From positions 1-20,638 of the IMG/VR virus record IMGVR_UViG_3300009183_000435: a stretch of 20,638 nucleotides of DNA; one strand, written 5' to 3'. The notes under the pieces were generated by a model. The model worked only from the letters and a program-made list of their open reading frames with translations, made no database searches and was not told the DNA's origin. Position 1 is the first letter of the stretch. Every line of letters starts with the position of its first letter. Source of the DNA: a virus. Position numbers and translations under genes: made by a program. Shown piece by piece: positions 1 to 7,019 of the stretch.

Positions 1-123
1 AAAATCCCGATTGCCACTTGAAAATTTATTCGCCGCAAACTTACGTTAACTCTGTCACTTACTGAGGATCTCATGAATATCTTCTGGCTATATCAGAATC
101 CGCTGTATGATATGTAGTTCCTT
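1..123 (+). repeat. Left terminal inverted repeat
   Basis: Bases 1-123 equal the reverse complement of 20516-20638 without mismatch by eye; the match stops at base 124 (c here, t expected). The outermost bases are aaaatcccga. Within the repeat lies an antisense copy of the last 53 bases of the rightmost gene. Such terminal repeats serve as ends for protein-primed or hairpin replication, or for integration, in polintons and PLVs; which applies here cannot be read from sequence. Confidence 0.97.
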
Positions 124-137
124 CAGGGAAGGGTTGG

Positions 138-590
138 ATGCAATCTAAAATTGACGCCCGCGCCCCTCCACAATTTCTAGCACCAGAACAGATGCCAGTT
201 ACCCCAGATACCCCCTCTAAATTTCAGATGCCAGCAGTCTGGAATAATCTCAAGCGCAACGGTGAACCCAAGAGCCCCTATACCATCAACCTCTACAAAG
301 TGCATCTGAATCGTATCACGGTACAGACAGGTCTAGACACCATCGAGAAGATGATGAAAGCTACCCGTAAAGTCAATGCCGCGATCCAGGCTCTTACATC
401 CAAGAAGGATACAGAGTCTGTGATGGAGCAGTCTTCCCGTGCCAGACTCTACTACTCCGCACTCTTTATGGTGCTTCCCGCAGATTATATTAAAAAGCCG
501 AATGCATTCTATCGCGCCAATAAGAAATGGCAAGATGGAAAGCCTGAAGACTTTAAGAAGACCGAGGAAGATGACCCCGATACAAATTAG
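138..590 (+). CDS. Hypothetical protein, similar to a recombinase core-binding (SAM-like) domain
   Basis: 150 residues from the ATG at 138, which follows the terminal repeat by 14 bases. Residues about 44-60 (SPYTINLYKVHLNRI) and the later segment SRARLYYSALFMVLP have the spacing of the helical N-terminal core-binding domain of tyrosine recombinases, which often reads 'SP-T---Y---L'. No catalytic domain with the R...H-x-x-R...Y residues follows in any frame, so it would be either a stand-alone DNA-binding protein or the remnant of an integrase. The C-terminus is acidic (TEEDDPDTN). It lacks the start-proximal TAG element seen in most genes here. Function is inferred and weak; the ORF itself is convincing. 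Confidence 0.6.
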   Translation: MQSKIDARAPPQFLAPEQMPVTPDTPSKFQMPAVWNNLKRNGEPKSPYTINLYKVHLNRITVQTGLDTIEKMMKATRKVNAAIQALTSKKDTESVMEQSSRARLYYSALFMVLPADYIKKPNAFYRANKKWQDGKPEDFKKTEEDDPDTN

Positions 591-671
591 CTTTATTGAG
601 ATTATACTGGATGCGGCTTCCTCTGTTGGAACAGCTCACTCCATGCTACAGCCGATCGAGAACGAGGTCGA

Positions 672-983
672 TTACGGTGTAGACACCACAGACGAATGCG
701 AACCCACATCCAATCGAATCTTGCAGTAAGAGCCTCCTCTGACGTTTTCGGCACCATACCTCTCTATATATTGCAGAGTTATAGTGTCCTCCATATTGCG
801 GTCAACATCTTCACTAATCACTTCCATTATCCGGAGAGGCTTATAAAGCTTCGTCCATCGCGCCCCTTCCCCGCTCTTATGTTGCGCATAACGGAAGTTC
901 AGGTTGTAAGTAATACCAACATAGTATTTCCCTTGCTCTAGTTCCAGACAATATATCAAAGGTGATACTACTACTGGCTCCAT
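672..983 (-). CDS. GIY-YIG family endonuclease
   Basis: 103 residues from the ATG at 983; the reading frame stays open to an upstream ATG at 1016, but 983 is preceded by the element CAGTAGA-ATG that marks starts in this genome and leaves the domain intact. The GIY-YIG fold is visible: IYCLELEQGKYYVGIT (about 10-25) replaces the canonical GIY...YIG strands, R31 in NLNFRYAQH matches the catalytic Arg, E65 is the likely metal-binding Glu, and ERYGAENVRGGSYC (74-87) is the conserved C-terminal block of this subgroup. These nucleases cut DNA and are often free-standing homing enzymes. Only the nuclease module is present, without an added DNA-binding domain. It is the last gene of a three-gene leftward cluster. 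Confidence 0.85.
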   Translation of the reverse strand: MEPVVVSPLIYCLELEQGKYYVGITYNLNFRYAQHKSGEGARWTKLYKPLRIMEVISEDVDRNMEDTITLQYIERYGAENVRGGSYCKIRLDVGSHSSVVSTP

Positions 984-1006
984 TCTACTGTTAAAAAAGA
1001 ATTGAA

Positions 1007-1312
1007 TCAATCCCATCGGAGTTCGTCCGGGACCCAAGCAGGCGGCACCACTGCCGCCTGCCGGATCCTAATAGTTCTATCTGGACGCTTACGGGGCCTC
1101 TTATCCTTCCCCCGCTCGCCCTGCCTCTTCTTGGCCGGCACACCCCTTTTCTCACGCTCATCCTCCACATAGTAATACCACATCGCATATCGCTCGATAC
1201 TCCTATCATCTGTGAAGCCAGCTCTGATCTTCGCACGCCAGTATGAAAGACTCTGCATTGCGCTACGGATATCAGGTCTGACCCAGAATAGCTTATATGC
1301 CGGCTGACTCAT
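1007..1312 (-). CDS. Hypothetical basic protein
   Basis: 101 residues. Its ATG directly follows the TAG stop of the upstream gene (TAGATG, no spacing), so the two are probably translated from one messenger or the element is a promoter inside the junction. The N-terminal half is helical with aromatic residues (SIERYAMWYYYVEDERE); residues about 55-80 are strongly basic (KKRQGERGKDKRPRKR), which suggests nucleic acid binding. No family recognised. Confidence 0.65.
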   Translation of the reverse strand: MSQPAYKLFWVRPDIRSAMQSLSYWRAKIRAGFTDDRSIERYAMWYYYVEDEREKRGVPAKKRQGERGKDKRPRKRPDRTIRIRQAAVVPPAWVPDELRWD

Positions 1313-1555
1313 CTATTCTTGGGGCACATTTGGCTTCTTCCGTTTCGACTCAATCTTCGCCTTATACTGCTTGATAGCCTGCACTACCGCCGTATCGGCC
1401 ATCGGAGGACCGATGATATACTCGCCCATTCCACAATGCGCCGCCCGGGTTCCAAGCACCCCCGAACCGTGCTTGTGACGCTGGAAGCAATAAGGACACA
1501 CCACAATCACATGCGCATCATCCAGAAATAGGCAAGGGGCGGTAGGCATTTCCAT
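1313..1555 (-). CDS. Small zinc-ribbon-like protein
   Basis: 80 residues from the ATG at 1555, preceded by the element TATTAGA-ATG. C20-P-Y-C23 followed by H27, H29, and the pair H40-C41 form a plausible zinc site (VVCPYCFQRHKHG ... RAAHCG). The rest ends in a lysine-rich tail. Short proteins with CPYC...H...HC and a following 'YII' are familiar in algal viruses, from memory, with unknown function. It is the first gene of the leftward cluster and is divergent from the replication gene. Confidence 0.7.
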   Translation of the reverse strand: MEMPTAPCLFLDDAHVIVVCPYCFQRHKHGSGVLGTRAAHCGMGEYIIGPPMADTAVVQAIKQYKAKIESKRKKPNVPQE

Positions 1556-1690
1556 TCTAATACTGCAAGATATTTTTGTTTAAATGTCCGTTGTCCCCCG
1601 CCCGGGGTCCAGGCATTTGCCTCTCCGGTCCGTCCCCCGGCCCCGGCAAAATTGAGTCCCCCCCGGCCCCTCGCCCGGGCGCCTAAAAAA
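1556..1690. promoter_or_regulatory. C-rich divergent intergenic region before the replication gene
   Basis: 135 bases between two divergent genes. The part next to the leftward gene is A/T-rich (gatatttttgtttaaatg at 1569-1586) and can hold a promoter; the remainder is strikingly C/G-rich with short palindromes of the cccggg type. A small upstream ORF starts at 1584 and ends near 1655 in another frame than the replication gene. There is no TAG-type start element before the ATG at 1691, unlike nearly all other genes. Confidence 0.45.
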
Positions 1691-3763
1691 ATGTCTCTAC
1701 CCCCTAGTAGAATGACCACCGCCCCCTGCCCCGACCTGACCACCACCCAGCTGTTTTCCCGCGCCGGTCTTGGCTATCTGTGGAATCGCCGTGCAGAGCT
1801 CGACCCGGGCCAGGCCGCCATCCTGCAGTCGCTCTGGAACAATAAGAAGAAGGGCTCTGTGGAATGCCAGCAGTCCGTCAACTACAAACTGTCCAAGACC
1901 CGCGCCGGTAATCTCGGCTACGGTCGCTACTACGGATCCAAGGGCTCTCTGGAGACTCTGGAGAAGGAGTGCAGGGGCACTCTGTGCAAGGACTACTACC
2001 ATGACATTGATATCGTCAATTGCCATCCGGTTCTATTGGAGCAGTTCGCGCACAACATGCACGGCAAGGACCTCCCAGAGGTTTCCCGCCTCTGTCAGAA
2101 CCGCGATGAGTTCCTACGCAATGTCGGCGGCTCCAGAGAAGAGGCGAAGACAGAGATTATCCGTATCCTCTACGGTGGTCACAACACTAACGAGTATCTC
2201 GGGACGCTCTCCAATGAGGTCCGCACATTCTCCAAGTTCCTGTGCACCAGACCCGAGCACGCAGAGCTCTACAAATACTGCAAGACCCAGGACAATATCT
2301 ATGGAACCTTTCTCTCCTTCGTTCTCCAAACCGAGGAGCGCAAGTGTATGCTCTCAATGAAGAGTGCGCTGGAGTGTCGCGGATGGTCCGTGGATGTCCT
2401 CGCCTATGACGGTGTTATGGTGAGGAAGAGGGAGGGGTCTGACATCATCGCGGATATGAAGGAGGTGGAGAAGCAGATTCAGATTGATACTGGATATGCG
2501 GTTTCCCTCGTTGTGAAGGAGTTCCTCTCGTTTGATATGCCACTCGCCACCGAGGAGCTAGAGAAGGGCGTGAGTCGCGAGGCCTACAACGAGATGAAGG
2601 GGCGGTTCGAGCAGACAAACTTCTACTATGAGCCTAACAATGAGATGGTATCTGTTCGCGGCAAGGAGCTGCAGCGAATGACTCTCGAGCACGCGAGGGA
2701 GGCCTACTCTGGGCCCTGGCGCTTTGAGCACTCTACCAAGTTCCAGGACTACACGACCTTCTTTGATATCTGGCGCAAGGACAAGAACAGGCGCACTGTG
2801 AAGACCATCCAGATGCAGCCATCTGACGACCCCTCCACCTTTGTTATGACCCCGAAGCTGGTCTGGGAGGATGCCACAGCCGGTAACGGCCTGGATATCT
2901 TCCTCGAGCTGGTGAAGCTGATGGGTAATACAGAGCAGCAGCTCTACATCCTCTCCTGGCTCGCCCATATGATACAGAAGCCGTTTGACCTCCCTGGCGT
3001 TGCTCTCATCGTGACGGGTATCAAGGGCTGCGGCAAGGATACTCTCTTTGACTTCCTCATGGAGTTTGTGGTCGGTATGGATTACTCATTCAACTATGGC
3101 AGCAACGAGCAGTTCTTCAACGGACACGACACTGGCCGCCAGAACAAGTTCCTCTGTAAACTGGAGGAGGCTAATAGGGGCATCTGCCTCCGCAACGCCG
3201 ATAAGCTGAAGTCGCTCATCACCAATCAGACCGAGGTCTTCAATCCCAAGTGCCAGAAGGCTATTGTCTTCCCCAACTACAATCGCTTCGTCTTCACTAC
3301 CAACGGCGCCTGCCCTGTAGAGATGTCCAACGGCGAGAGGCGCTTCGTCATCGCTAGCTGCTCACCATCCAAGGTCGGTGACGTGGACTGGTGGACCAAG
3401 GTGCGCAAGGAGCTCTTTACTCCAGCGGCCGGTGCGGCTGTGGGCAACTTCCTCTCCACCTACGATATTACTGGATTCAATCCCAGAGTCCTGCCGCAGT
3501 GTGAGATGCAGACCGCCATCGTGGAGGCTGAGCAGACATCTGAGGAGGCGTTCATCCTGCAGTGGGATGGACAGCCTGCCACCGCTACAGAGCTCTTCGT
3601 CGCCTACCGTCAGTTCTGTGTATCCGAGGAACGCCCTCACGCCCAGAACACCCAAAGCTTTGGTATCAGGCTTCTGCCGTTGCTTCGCGACCATATCGTG
3701 TTCAAGAAGCGAGATGAGAAGGGACAGAGGTATTGCAAGGCCGCCTTCCTTCAGGCAGAATAG
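1691..3763 (+). CDS. TVpol polymerase / superfamily 3 helicase fusion
   Basis: 690 residues from the first ATG (1691); the frame is open upstream only through a TTG. The N-terminal half is a TVpol (transposon-virus polymerase, family A-like): motif A D105-I-D107-IVNCHP, motif B K153-TEIIRILYGG (Lys/Arg then YG, as in the family A O-helix) and motif C YDG with D240. The C-terminal half is an SF3 helicase: Walker A GIKGCGKDT (443-451; the residue after K449 is Asp, not the usual Ser/Thr), Walker B FLCKLEEA with E492/E493, and motif C with FVFTTN ending at N538. Polymerase-helicase fusions of this type replicate PLV and Sputnik-like virophage DNA. It is the only replication enzyme in the genome, and its stop codon abuts the internal inverted repeat with the candidate origin. 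Confidence 0.93.
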   Translation: MSLPPSRMTTAPCPDLTTTQLFSRAGLGYLWNRRAELDPGQAAILQSLWNNKKKGSVECQQSVNYKLSKTRAGNLGYGRYYGSKGSLETLEKECRGTLCKDYYHDIDIVNCHPVLLEQFAHNMHGKDLPEVSRLCQNRDEFLRNVGGSREEAKTEIIRILYGGHNTNEYLGTLSNEVRTFSKFLCTRPEHAELYKYCKTQDNIYGTFLSFVLQTEERKCMLSMKSALECRGWSVDVLAYDGVMVRKREGSDIIADMKEVEKQIQIDTGYAVSLVVKEFLSFDMPLATEELEKGVSREAYNEMKGRFEQTNFYYEPNNEMVSVRGKELQRMTLEHAREAYSGPWRFEHSTKFQDYTTFFDIWRKDKNRRTVKTIQMQPSDDPSTFVMTPKLVWEDATAGNGLDIFLELVKLMGNTEQQLYILSWLAHMIQKPFDLPGVALIVTGIKGCGKDTLFDFLMEFVVGMDYSFNYGSNEQFFNGHDTGRQNKFLCKLEEANRGICLRNADKLKSLITNQTEVFNPKCQKAIVFPNYNRFVFTTNGACPVEMSNGERRFVIASCSPSKVGDVDWWTKVRKELFTPAAGAAVGNFLSTYDITGFNPRVLPQCEMQTAIVEAEQTSEEAFILQWDGQPATATELFVAYRQFCVSEERPHAQNTQSFGIRLLPLLRDHIVFKKRDEKGQRYCKAAFLQAE

Positions 3764-3764
3764 A

Positions 3765-4043
3765 GGGGGGGGATGTAGAGATGTAGAGATGTAGAGTCTT
3801 AACTCTACATTGGAAACTCTACAGCTTTGAAACTTTTGGAGGGGGGTGTTTTTCCCCCCACCTTTTTTTCCTTTCTCTCCCCCAGACCTCTACTCAACTC
3901 TACATACTCTACATTATGATATAAACTATAAAATAAAAAACAGGCCATGACGGGAAATACGTCAATGTAGAGATGTAGAGTTGGGATGTAGAGTTGAAAG
4001 TGACTCTACAGCCGTTTTGGAGGGGGGGATTTTGGAGGGGGGG
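3765..4043 (+). repeat. Internal inverted repeat, left copy (candidate origin)
   Basis: About 279 bases, near-identical to the reverse complement of 19694-19972; small differences sit in homopolymer runs and around 3935-3962. It starts one base after the TVpol stop codon with a run of 8 G. It contains about twelve copies of ATGTAGAG or its reverse CTCTACAT/CTCTACAG in clusters (3773-3824 and 3898-4011), a perfect hairpin (9-base arms 3789-3797 and 3802-3810, 4-base loop) and a central A/T-rich stretch 3914-3940. No gene lies inside. Clustered iterons beside an A/T-rich unwinding zone are typical of origins; that role is inferred. Confidence 0.93.
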
Positions 4044-4054
4044 ATTTGGAGGGA
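4018..4054 (+). other. G-rich tandem tract, possible G-quadruplex
   Basis: Three successive TTTGGAGGG-type units with G runs of seven, seven and three bases separate the iteron block from the first body gene. Four or more G-tracts in this spacing could fold as a quadruplex. The other repeat copy holds a shorter version in inverted orientation (19694-19718). Confidence 0.5.
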
Positions 4055-4095
4055 ATGGATCTCCCCAGCCGTTTTCTATTCGCGGGCCCTGGTAG

Positions 4096-4389
4096 ATGCC
4101 AGAGCTTGTCAGTGTGCACCCGAGTCACATACCAGGTAAGAAATTCGATGCGACGTTCCTATCTGATACGGGGAGGAAGAAAGTGGTGCCCTTCGGTGCT
4201 GCAGGGATGGATGATTACACCAAGACGCATGATAAGGAACAGAGGGAGCGCTACAGAGAGAGGCACCAAAAGGACCTACAGACGAGGGACCCTACGCGTC
4301 CTGGTTTTCTGTCCTACTATCTCCTGTGGGGAGCCGCTCCCAGTCTACGGACTAATCTGGCGACCTATAGGAAGCGATTTAATGTGTAG
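4096..4389 (+). CDS. Conserved small algal-virus protein (possibly DUF5754-like)
   Basis: 97 residues; ATG preceded by GGTAG (TAGATG). The order KKFDATFLSD-GRKKVVPFGAAGMDDYT, then KEQRERYRERH and a C-terminal GFLSYYLLWGAAPSLRTNLATYRKRF, is a pattern I remember from small proteins of algal giant viruses and PLVs, where a beta-strand pair leads into 'FG--G--DYT', a basic helix and a 'LSYYLLW' helix. The family name is from memory, and function is unknown. It is the first gene inside the internal repeat. An overlapping rightward frame (4046-4453) is not favoured. Confidence 0.75.
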   Translation: MPELVSVHPSHIPGKKFDATFLSDTGRKKVVPFGAAGMDDYTKTHDKEQRERYRERHQKDLQTRDPTRPGFLSYYLLWGAAPSLRTNLATYRKRFNV

Positions 4390-4400
4390 GCTATATCAGA

Positions 4401-4649
4401 ATGGATGCGACCCCGAGACCTCATGTGAATCGAATGAATCACCAGCTGTATAATATCCTAAGAGCACCAACTGCAGAGCAGATAGCAGAATATAGGACAC
4501 TAGATATGACCCGCACAGGCGGTCCCAATAACCCCTTGACGATACTGAAGCCGTTGAAACCGAACGCGTTAGATGAGTATGATAAGGCAGTTCTGAAACG
4601 GAAAATGAAAGCGAGAGGCGGTGTGAAGTTTGTAGAGGTCAGGACGTAA
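4401..4649 (+). CDS. Hypothetical protein
   Basis: 82 residues, 11 bases after the preceding stop, with the start element TATATCAGA-ATG. Mostly hydrophilic; the C-terminal third is basic (KAVLKRKMKARGG). No family recognised. Position directly upstream of the capsid genes suggests a late or virion role, by context only. Confidence 0.6.
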   Translation: MDATPRPHVNRMNHQLYNILRAPTAEQIAEYRTLDMTRTGGPNNPLTILKPLKPNALDEYDKAVLKRKMKARGGVKFVEVRT

Positions 4650-4668
4650 TGGGAGTGTTTTAGAAGTC

Positions 4669-4697
4669 CATAAAATATAGGGTCCCTGAATATAGCA
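4669..4697 (+). promoter_or_regulatory. TATA-like box and start element of the first penton-like gene
   Basis: The A/T-rich box cataaaatatag (4669-4680) lies about 20 bases before the start codon, and TATAGCA directly precedes the ATG at 4698. The same box sequence (taaaatata) recurs before the packaging ATPase. Confidence 0.5.
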
Positions 4698-5804
4698 ATG
4701 GACGTCGGCAATAACGATTTCCGTTTCACCAAACTGCACAGCCAGCATGGAGAGGAGAAGGAAGGGAAGCCACAGAGAGATCCTGCGCGCGCGGAGCTCC
4801 ATATTGACTCCCTGGACAGATTTCACACTAACTCTCCGGTGATGCCAGCAGGTGTTGCGACCCAGCAGCTCGCCAAGCTCATAGGGCCTACCAGGACGGC
4901 CCAGGTGAACTATAACGCCAGTGGCCCAGGGCTGACGGTAGCGAACTTTGTAGTCAGTGGCCAGACGCCCCGTAACCTGATCTATGGCTACTTCGAGCGG
5001 ATGGCGCTGACCCAGATGCAGTTCTTCTTCCGCTGCCCCACCATCATCTCTGGAAGCGATTGGCAGTTTGGCAATGGAACCATCTACCTGACATACTACC
5101 AGGCAGCGGGTGCCAATACCTTCACTAGGGCGTTCGTGATTCCAACGGGCAACTATAGCCCTACGAGTCTGGCGGCCTATATGCAGACGGCTATCAGGGC
5201 GTGGCCTGGTCTGACCCCCACTGCCTTCACCGTCACATTCACCAACGGCATATTCACCTTTGCTACCAACGTGGCGAATGATACTATCGGCGTGACACCC
5301 TATGGCGCTACCGCTATAGGGACAGACCAGACTCTGAATACTCTGAGCTACAGGACCGCCAAGCTCTTCGGGTTCGGTTCCGAGGCCTACACTACCGGCG
5401 TCGGTGGTTCTGGGACCATCTTTGGCCGCACCCCAAATATGCTCTACACGGACTACGTGGATGTCTGCTCATCCGCCCTGACCAAGTATAAGCGCGTGAA
5501 AGATACCAACTCTACCGACGCGGCCAGGCAGGATGTGGTGTGCCGCATATATCTGACGGCGAACAACGCCTGCACTGACCCTGCTACGAACAGCGTCGTG
5601 GCTAACACAGGGACGAACCCCCCTTTCATCAATATGCCCATCATCAATACCTCCTGGGCGACCCCTAACTATAACAAGTGGTCGGTAGAGGAGGCTCTTT
5701 CGGGTATCGATTTTCAACTGTTCGACATGTATGGGAACCCACTCTTCTGGAGCAGTGTCTATAACACAGAGTTCCAATGCACACTAACAGTGAGCGAAAC
5801 ATAA
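4698..5804 (+). CDS. Penton-like minor capsid protein A
   Basis: 368 residues. After a charged N-terminus, residues about 33-45 (AELHIDSLDRFHT) and LIYGYFERMALTQMQFFFRCPTI match the layout of its neighbour downstream, as do NYSPTSLAAYMQTAI (about 151), KLFGFGSEAY (about 222), YTDYVDVCSSALTKYKRVKD and FQLFDMYGNPLFWSS...EFQCTLTVSE at the end. Conserved order 'SLDR - IYGY - YSP--LA--M - LFG - Y-DIVSN-LTK-Q--KD - LYD-YG--IYW' is what I associate with penton or minor capsid proteins of PLVs (single jelly-roll). Length fits. The exact capsid role is inferred from this resemblance and from the location next to MCP. Codon use is GC-rich. Confidence 0.65.
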   Translation: MDVGNNDFRFTKLHSQHGEEKEGKPQRDPARAELHIDSLDRFHTNSPVMPAGVATQQLAKLIGPTRTAQVNYNASGPGLTVANFVVSGQTPRNLIYGYFERMALTQMQFFFRCPTIISGSDWQFGNGTIYLTYYQAAGANTFTRAFVIPTGNYSPTSLAAYMQTAIRAWPGLTPTAFTVTFTNGIFTFATNVANDTIGVTPYGATAIGTDQTLNTLSYRTAKLFGFGSEAYTTGVGGSGTIFGRTPNMLYTDYVDVCSSALTKYKRVKDTNSTDAARQDVVCRIYLTANNACTDPATNSVVANTGTNPPFINMPIINTSWATPNYNKWSVEEALSGIDFQLFDMYGNPLFWSSVYNTEFQCTLTVSET

Positions 5805-5821
5805 TCCCGGTCTAGTATAGT

Positions 5822-6925
5822 ATGTATCACAACGCATCGGCGATACTAGCAGTGTCAAGTTTGGACAGATACACAACAGGTATTGCTGGAAGCCCTGCAC
5901 GTAAGGATACTGGGCTTCTCAACTTGTATGAAGGTATAGGTCAACCAGGAAATGAATTTCAACTATCTAGCAGTGGCGCATTCATCTATGGCTATATTAA
6001 ACGTATTGCCATCTCCCAGGTTCAGCTCGAGTATCGCATACCCACTGTTGTTCCGAGCAATCGAATTCAATTTGGAAATGTAGGAGCGAACGATCCAACG
6101 AAAGCAAAACGACTTGGGAATGATATATTCGCTATCGCATGGGGCACAGCAGGGCCGCAAGACCCTGACATCGCATATATCAATATACCCTATGGCTTCT
6201 ATAGTCCAGATGAGCTCGCTGCTATGATGCAGGTGCAAATAAGGTCTTTGATTCCCGATCTTTCAGGTATGACAGTGACATATTCAAATGCAGGCACAGG
6301 CGATAACCCACTGGACCCTAATCAGCCCACACAACCTGGTAATATAGGATATGGAAACGCATTTACCTTCCAAGTAGATCCAAATTCTAACTACCGATTC
6401 TTTTTCCCTAGCTACAACTATTTGAAAGCGCCTATGGGTGCAGGTGGTGGAGGTCTTAACGATGATCAGCTCATTATTATTTTGAAAACATATCGGCTCT
6501 TCGGTATAACCATAGAAGTCAGTAGAGATGATAGGGCCTTTATTATACCAATAATACAGACAGCATCTCCAAACTTCCTGTTCACGCCCTATATCGATAT
6601 CGTCTCTAACAACCTGACCAAGTTCCAGAAGGTGAAAGATAGCGATACGACGACAACTGGGCGCGTGGCCCTGATATCCCGCACATATCTATCGGGTGCT
6701 ACATACCCACAGCCGACAAGTGGCGCATACACTATCGGCTCTGAACCATTCACTTTAACCGCCGATTTGAATACTCCCAAAATCATTCGGTGGAATAAGG
6801 ACGAGACGGTGTATAATCTGGATTTCTCGCTGTATGACCAATACGGCGATTTAATCTATTGGACGAACGATAACCCCACAGAGTTCCAGATGACGCTTCT
6901 CTGTCAAGAAGAAGATAATGATTAA
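5822..6925 (+). CDS. Penton-like minor capsid protein B
   Basis: 367 residues; start element TCTAGTATAGT-ATG, 17 bases after the preceding stop. Paralogue of the upstream gene with the same motifs in the same order: AVSSLDRYTTG, FIYGYIKRIAISQVQLEYRIPTV, FYSPDELAAMMQVQI (about 126), YRLFGITIEV (about 225), FTPYIDIVSNNLTKFQKVKD and FSLYDQYGDLIYWTND with the C-terminal EFQMTLLCQ. Base composition is clearly more A/T-rich than its neighbour, mainly in the first 650 bases, so the pair may be of different ages or sources. One of the two is probably the penton; which one cannot be decided by sequence reading. Confidence 0.65.
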   Translation: MYHNASAILAVSSLDRYTTGIAGSPARKDTGLLNLYEGIGQPGNEFQLSSSGAFIYGYIKRIAISQVQLEYRIPTVVPSNRIQFGNVGANDPTKAKRLGNDIFAIAWGTAGPQDPDIAYINIPYGFYSPDELAAMMQVQIRSLIPDLSGMTVTYSNAGTGDNPLDPNQPTQPGNIGYGNAFTFQVDPNSNYRFFFPSYNYLKAPMGAGGGGLNDDQLIIILKTYRLFGITIEVSRDDRAFIIPIIQTASPNFLFTPYIDIVSNNLTKFQKVKDSDTTTTGRVALISRTYLSGATYPQPTSGAYTIGSEPFTLTADLNTPKIIRWNKDETVYNLDFSLYDQYGDLIYWTNDNPTEFQMTLLCQEEDND

Positions 6926-6942
6926 CCCAGCTGTGAGCAACC

Positions 6943-6974
6943 CTATTATAAGTATCACGAAATACTTGTAATAG
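6943..6974. terminator. Convergent 3'-end hairpin
   Basis: Arms 6943-6955 and 6962-6974 are complementary over 13 bases with one G-T pair, around a six-base loop, followed by a T run (6976-6981). It sits in the 94-base gap between the penton-like gene and the stop of the leftward MCP gene, where both transcripts must end. Hairpins at 3' ends mark polyadenylation in mimiviruses and their virophages; the same role here is inferred. Confidence 0.6.
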
Positions 6975-7019
6975 TGTTTTTTATCGTCGCATTCAGCCAG
7001 CAGTCAGGGGGGGACCTTT

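Noticed and set aside
571-729. Possible 52-residue rightward gene (ATG at 571) overlapping the ends of the first gene and of the GIY-YIG gene
   Set aside because: It lies opposite the C-terminus of a well-supported nuclease, lacks the start element and has no recognisable pattern; still possible as a tiny overlapping gene.
1697-2026. Leftward frame opposite the TVpol domain
   Set aside because: Shadow of a gene with GC-rich third positions; the TVpol motifs are on the other strand.
3773-4011. CRISPR-like array from the regular octamers
   Set aside because: Units are only 8 bases, occur in both orientations and have no spacer-repeat layout; they fit iterons instead.
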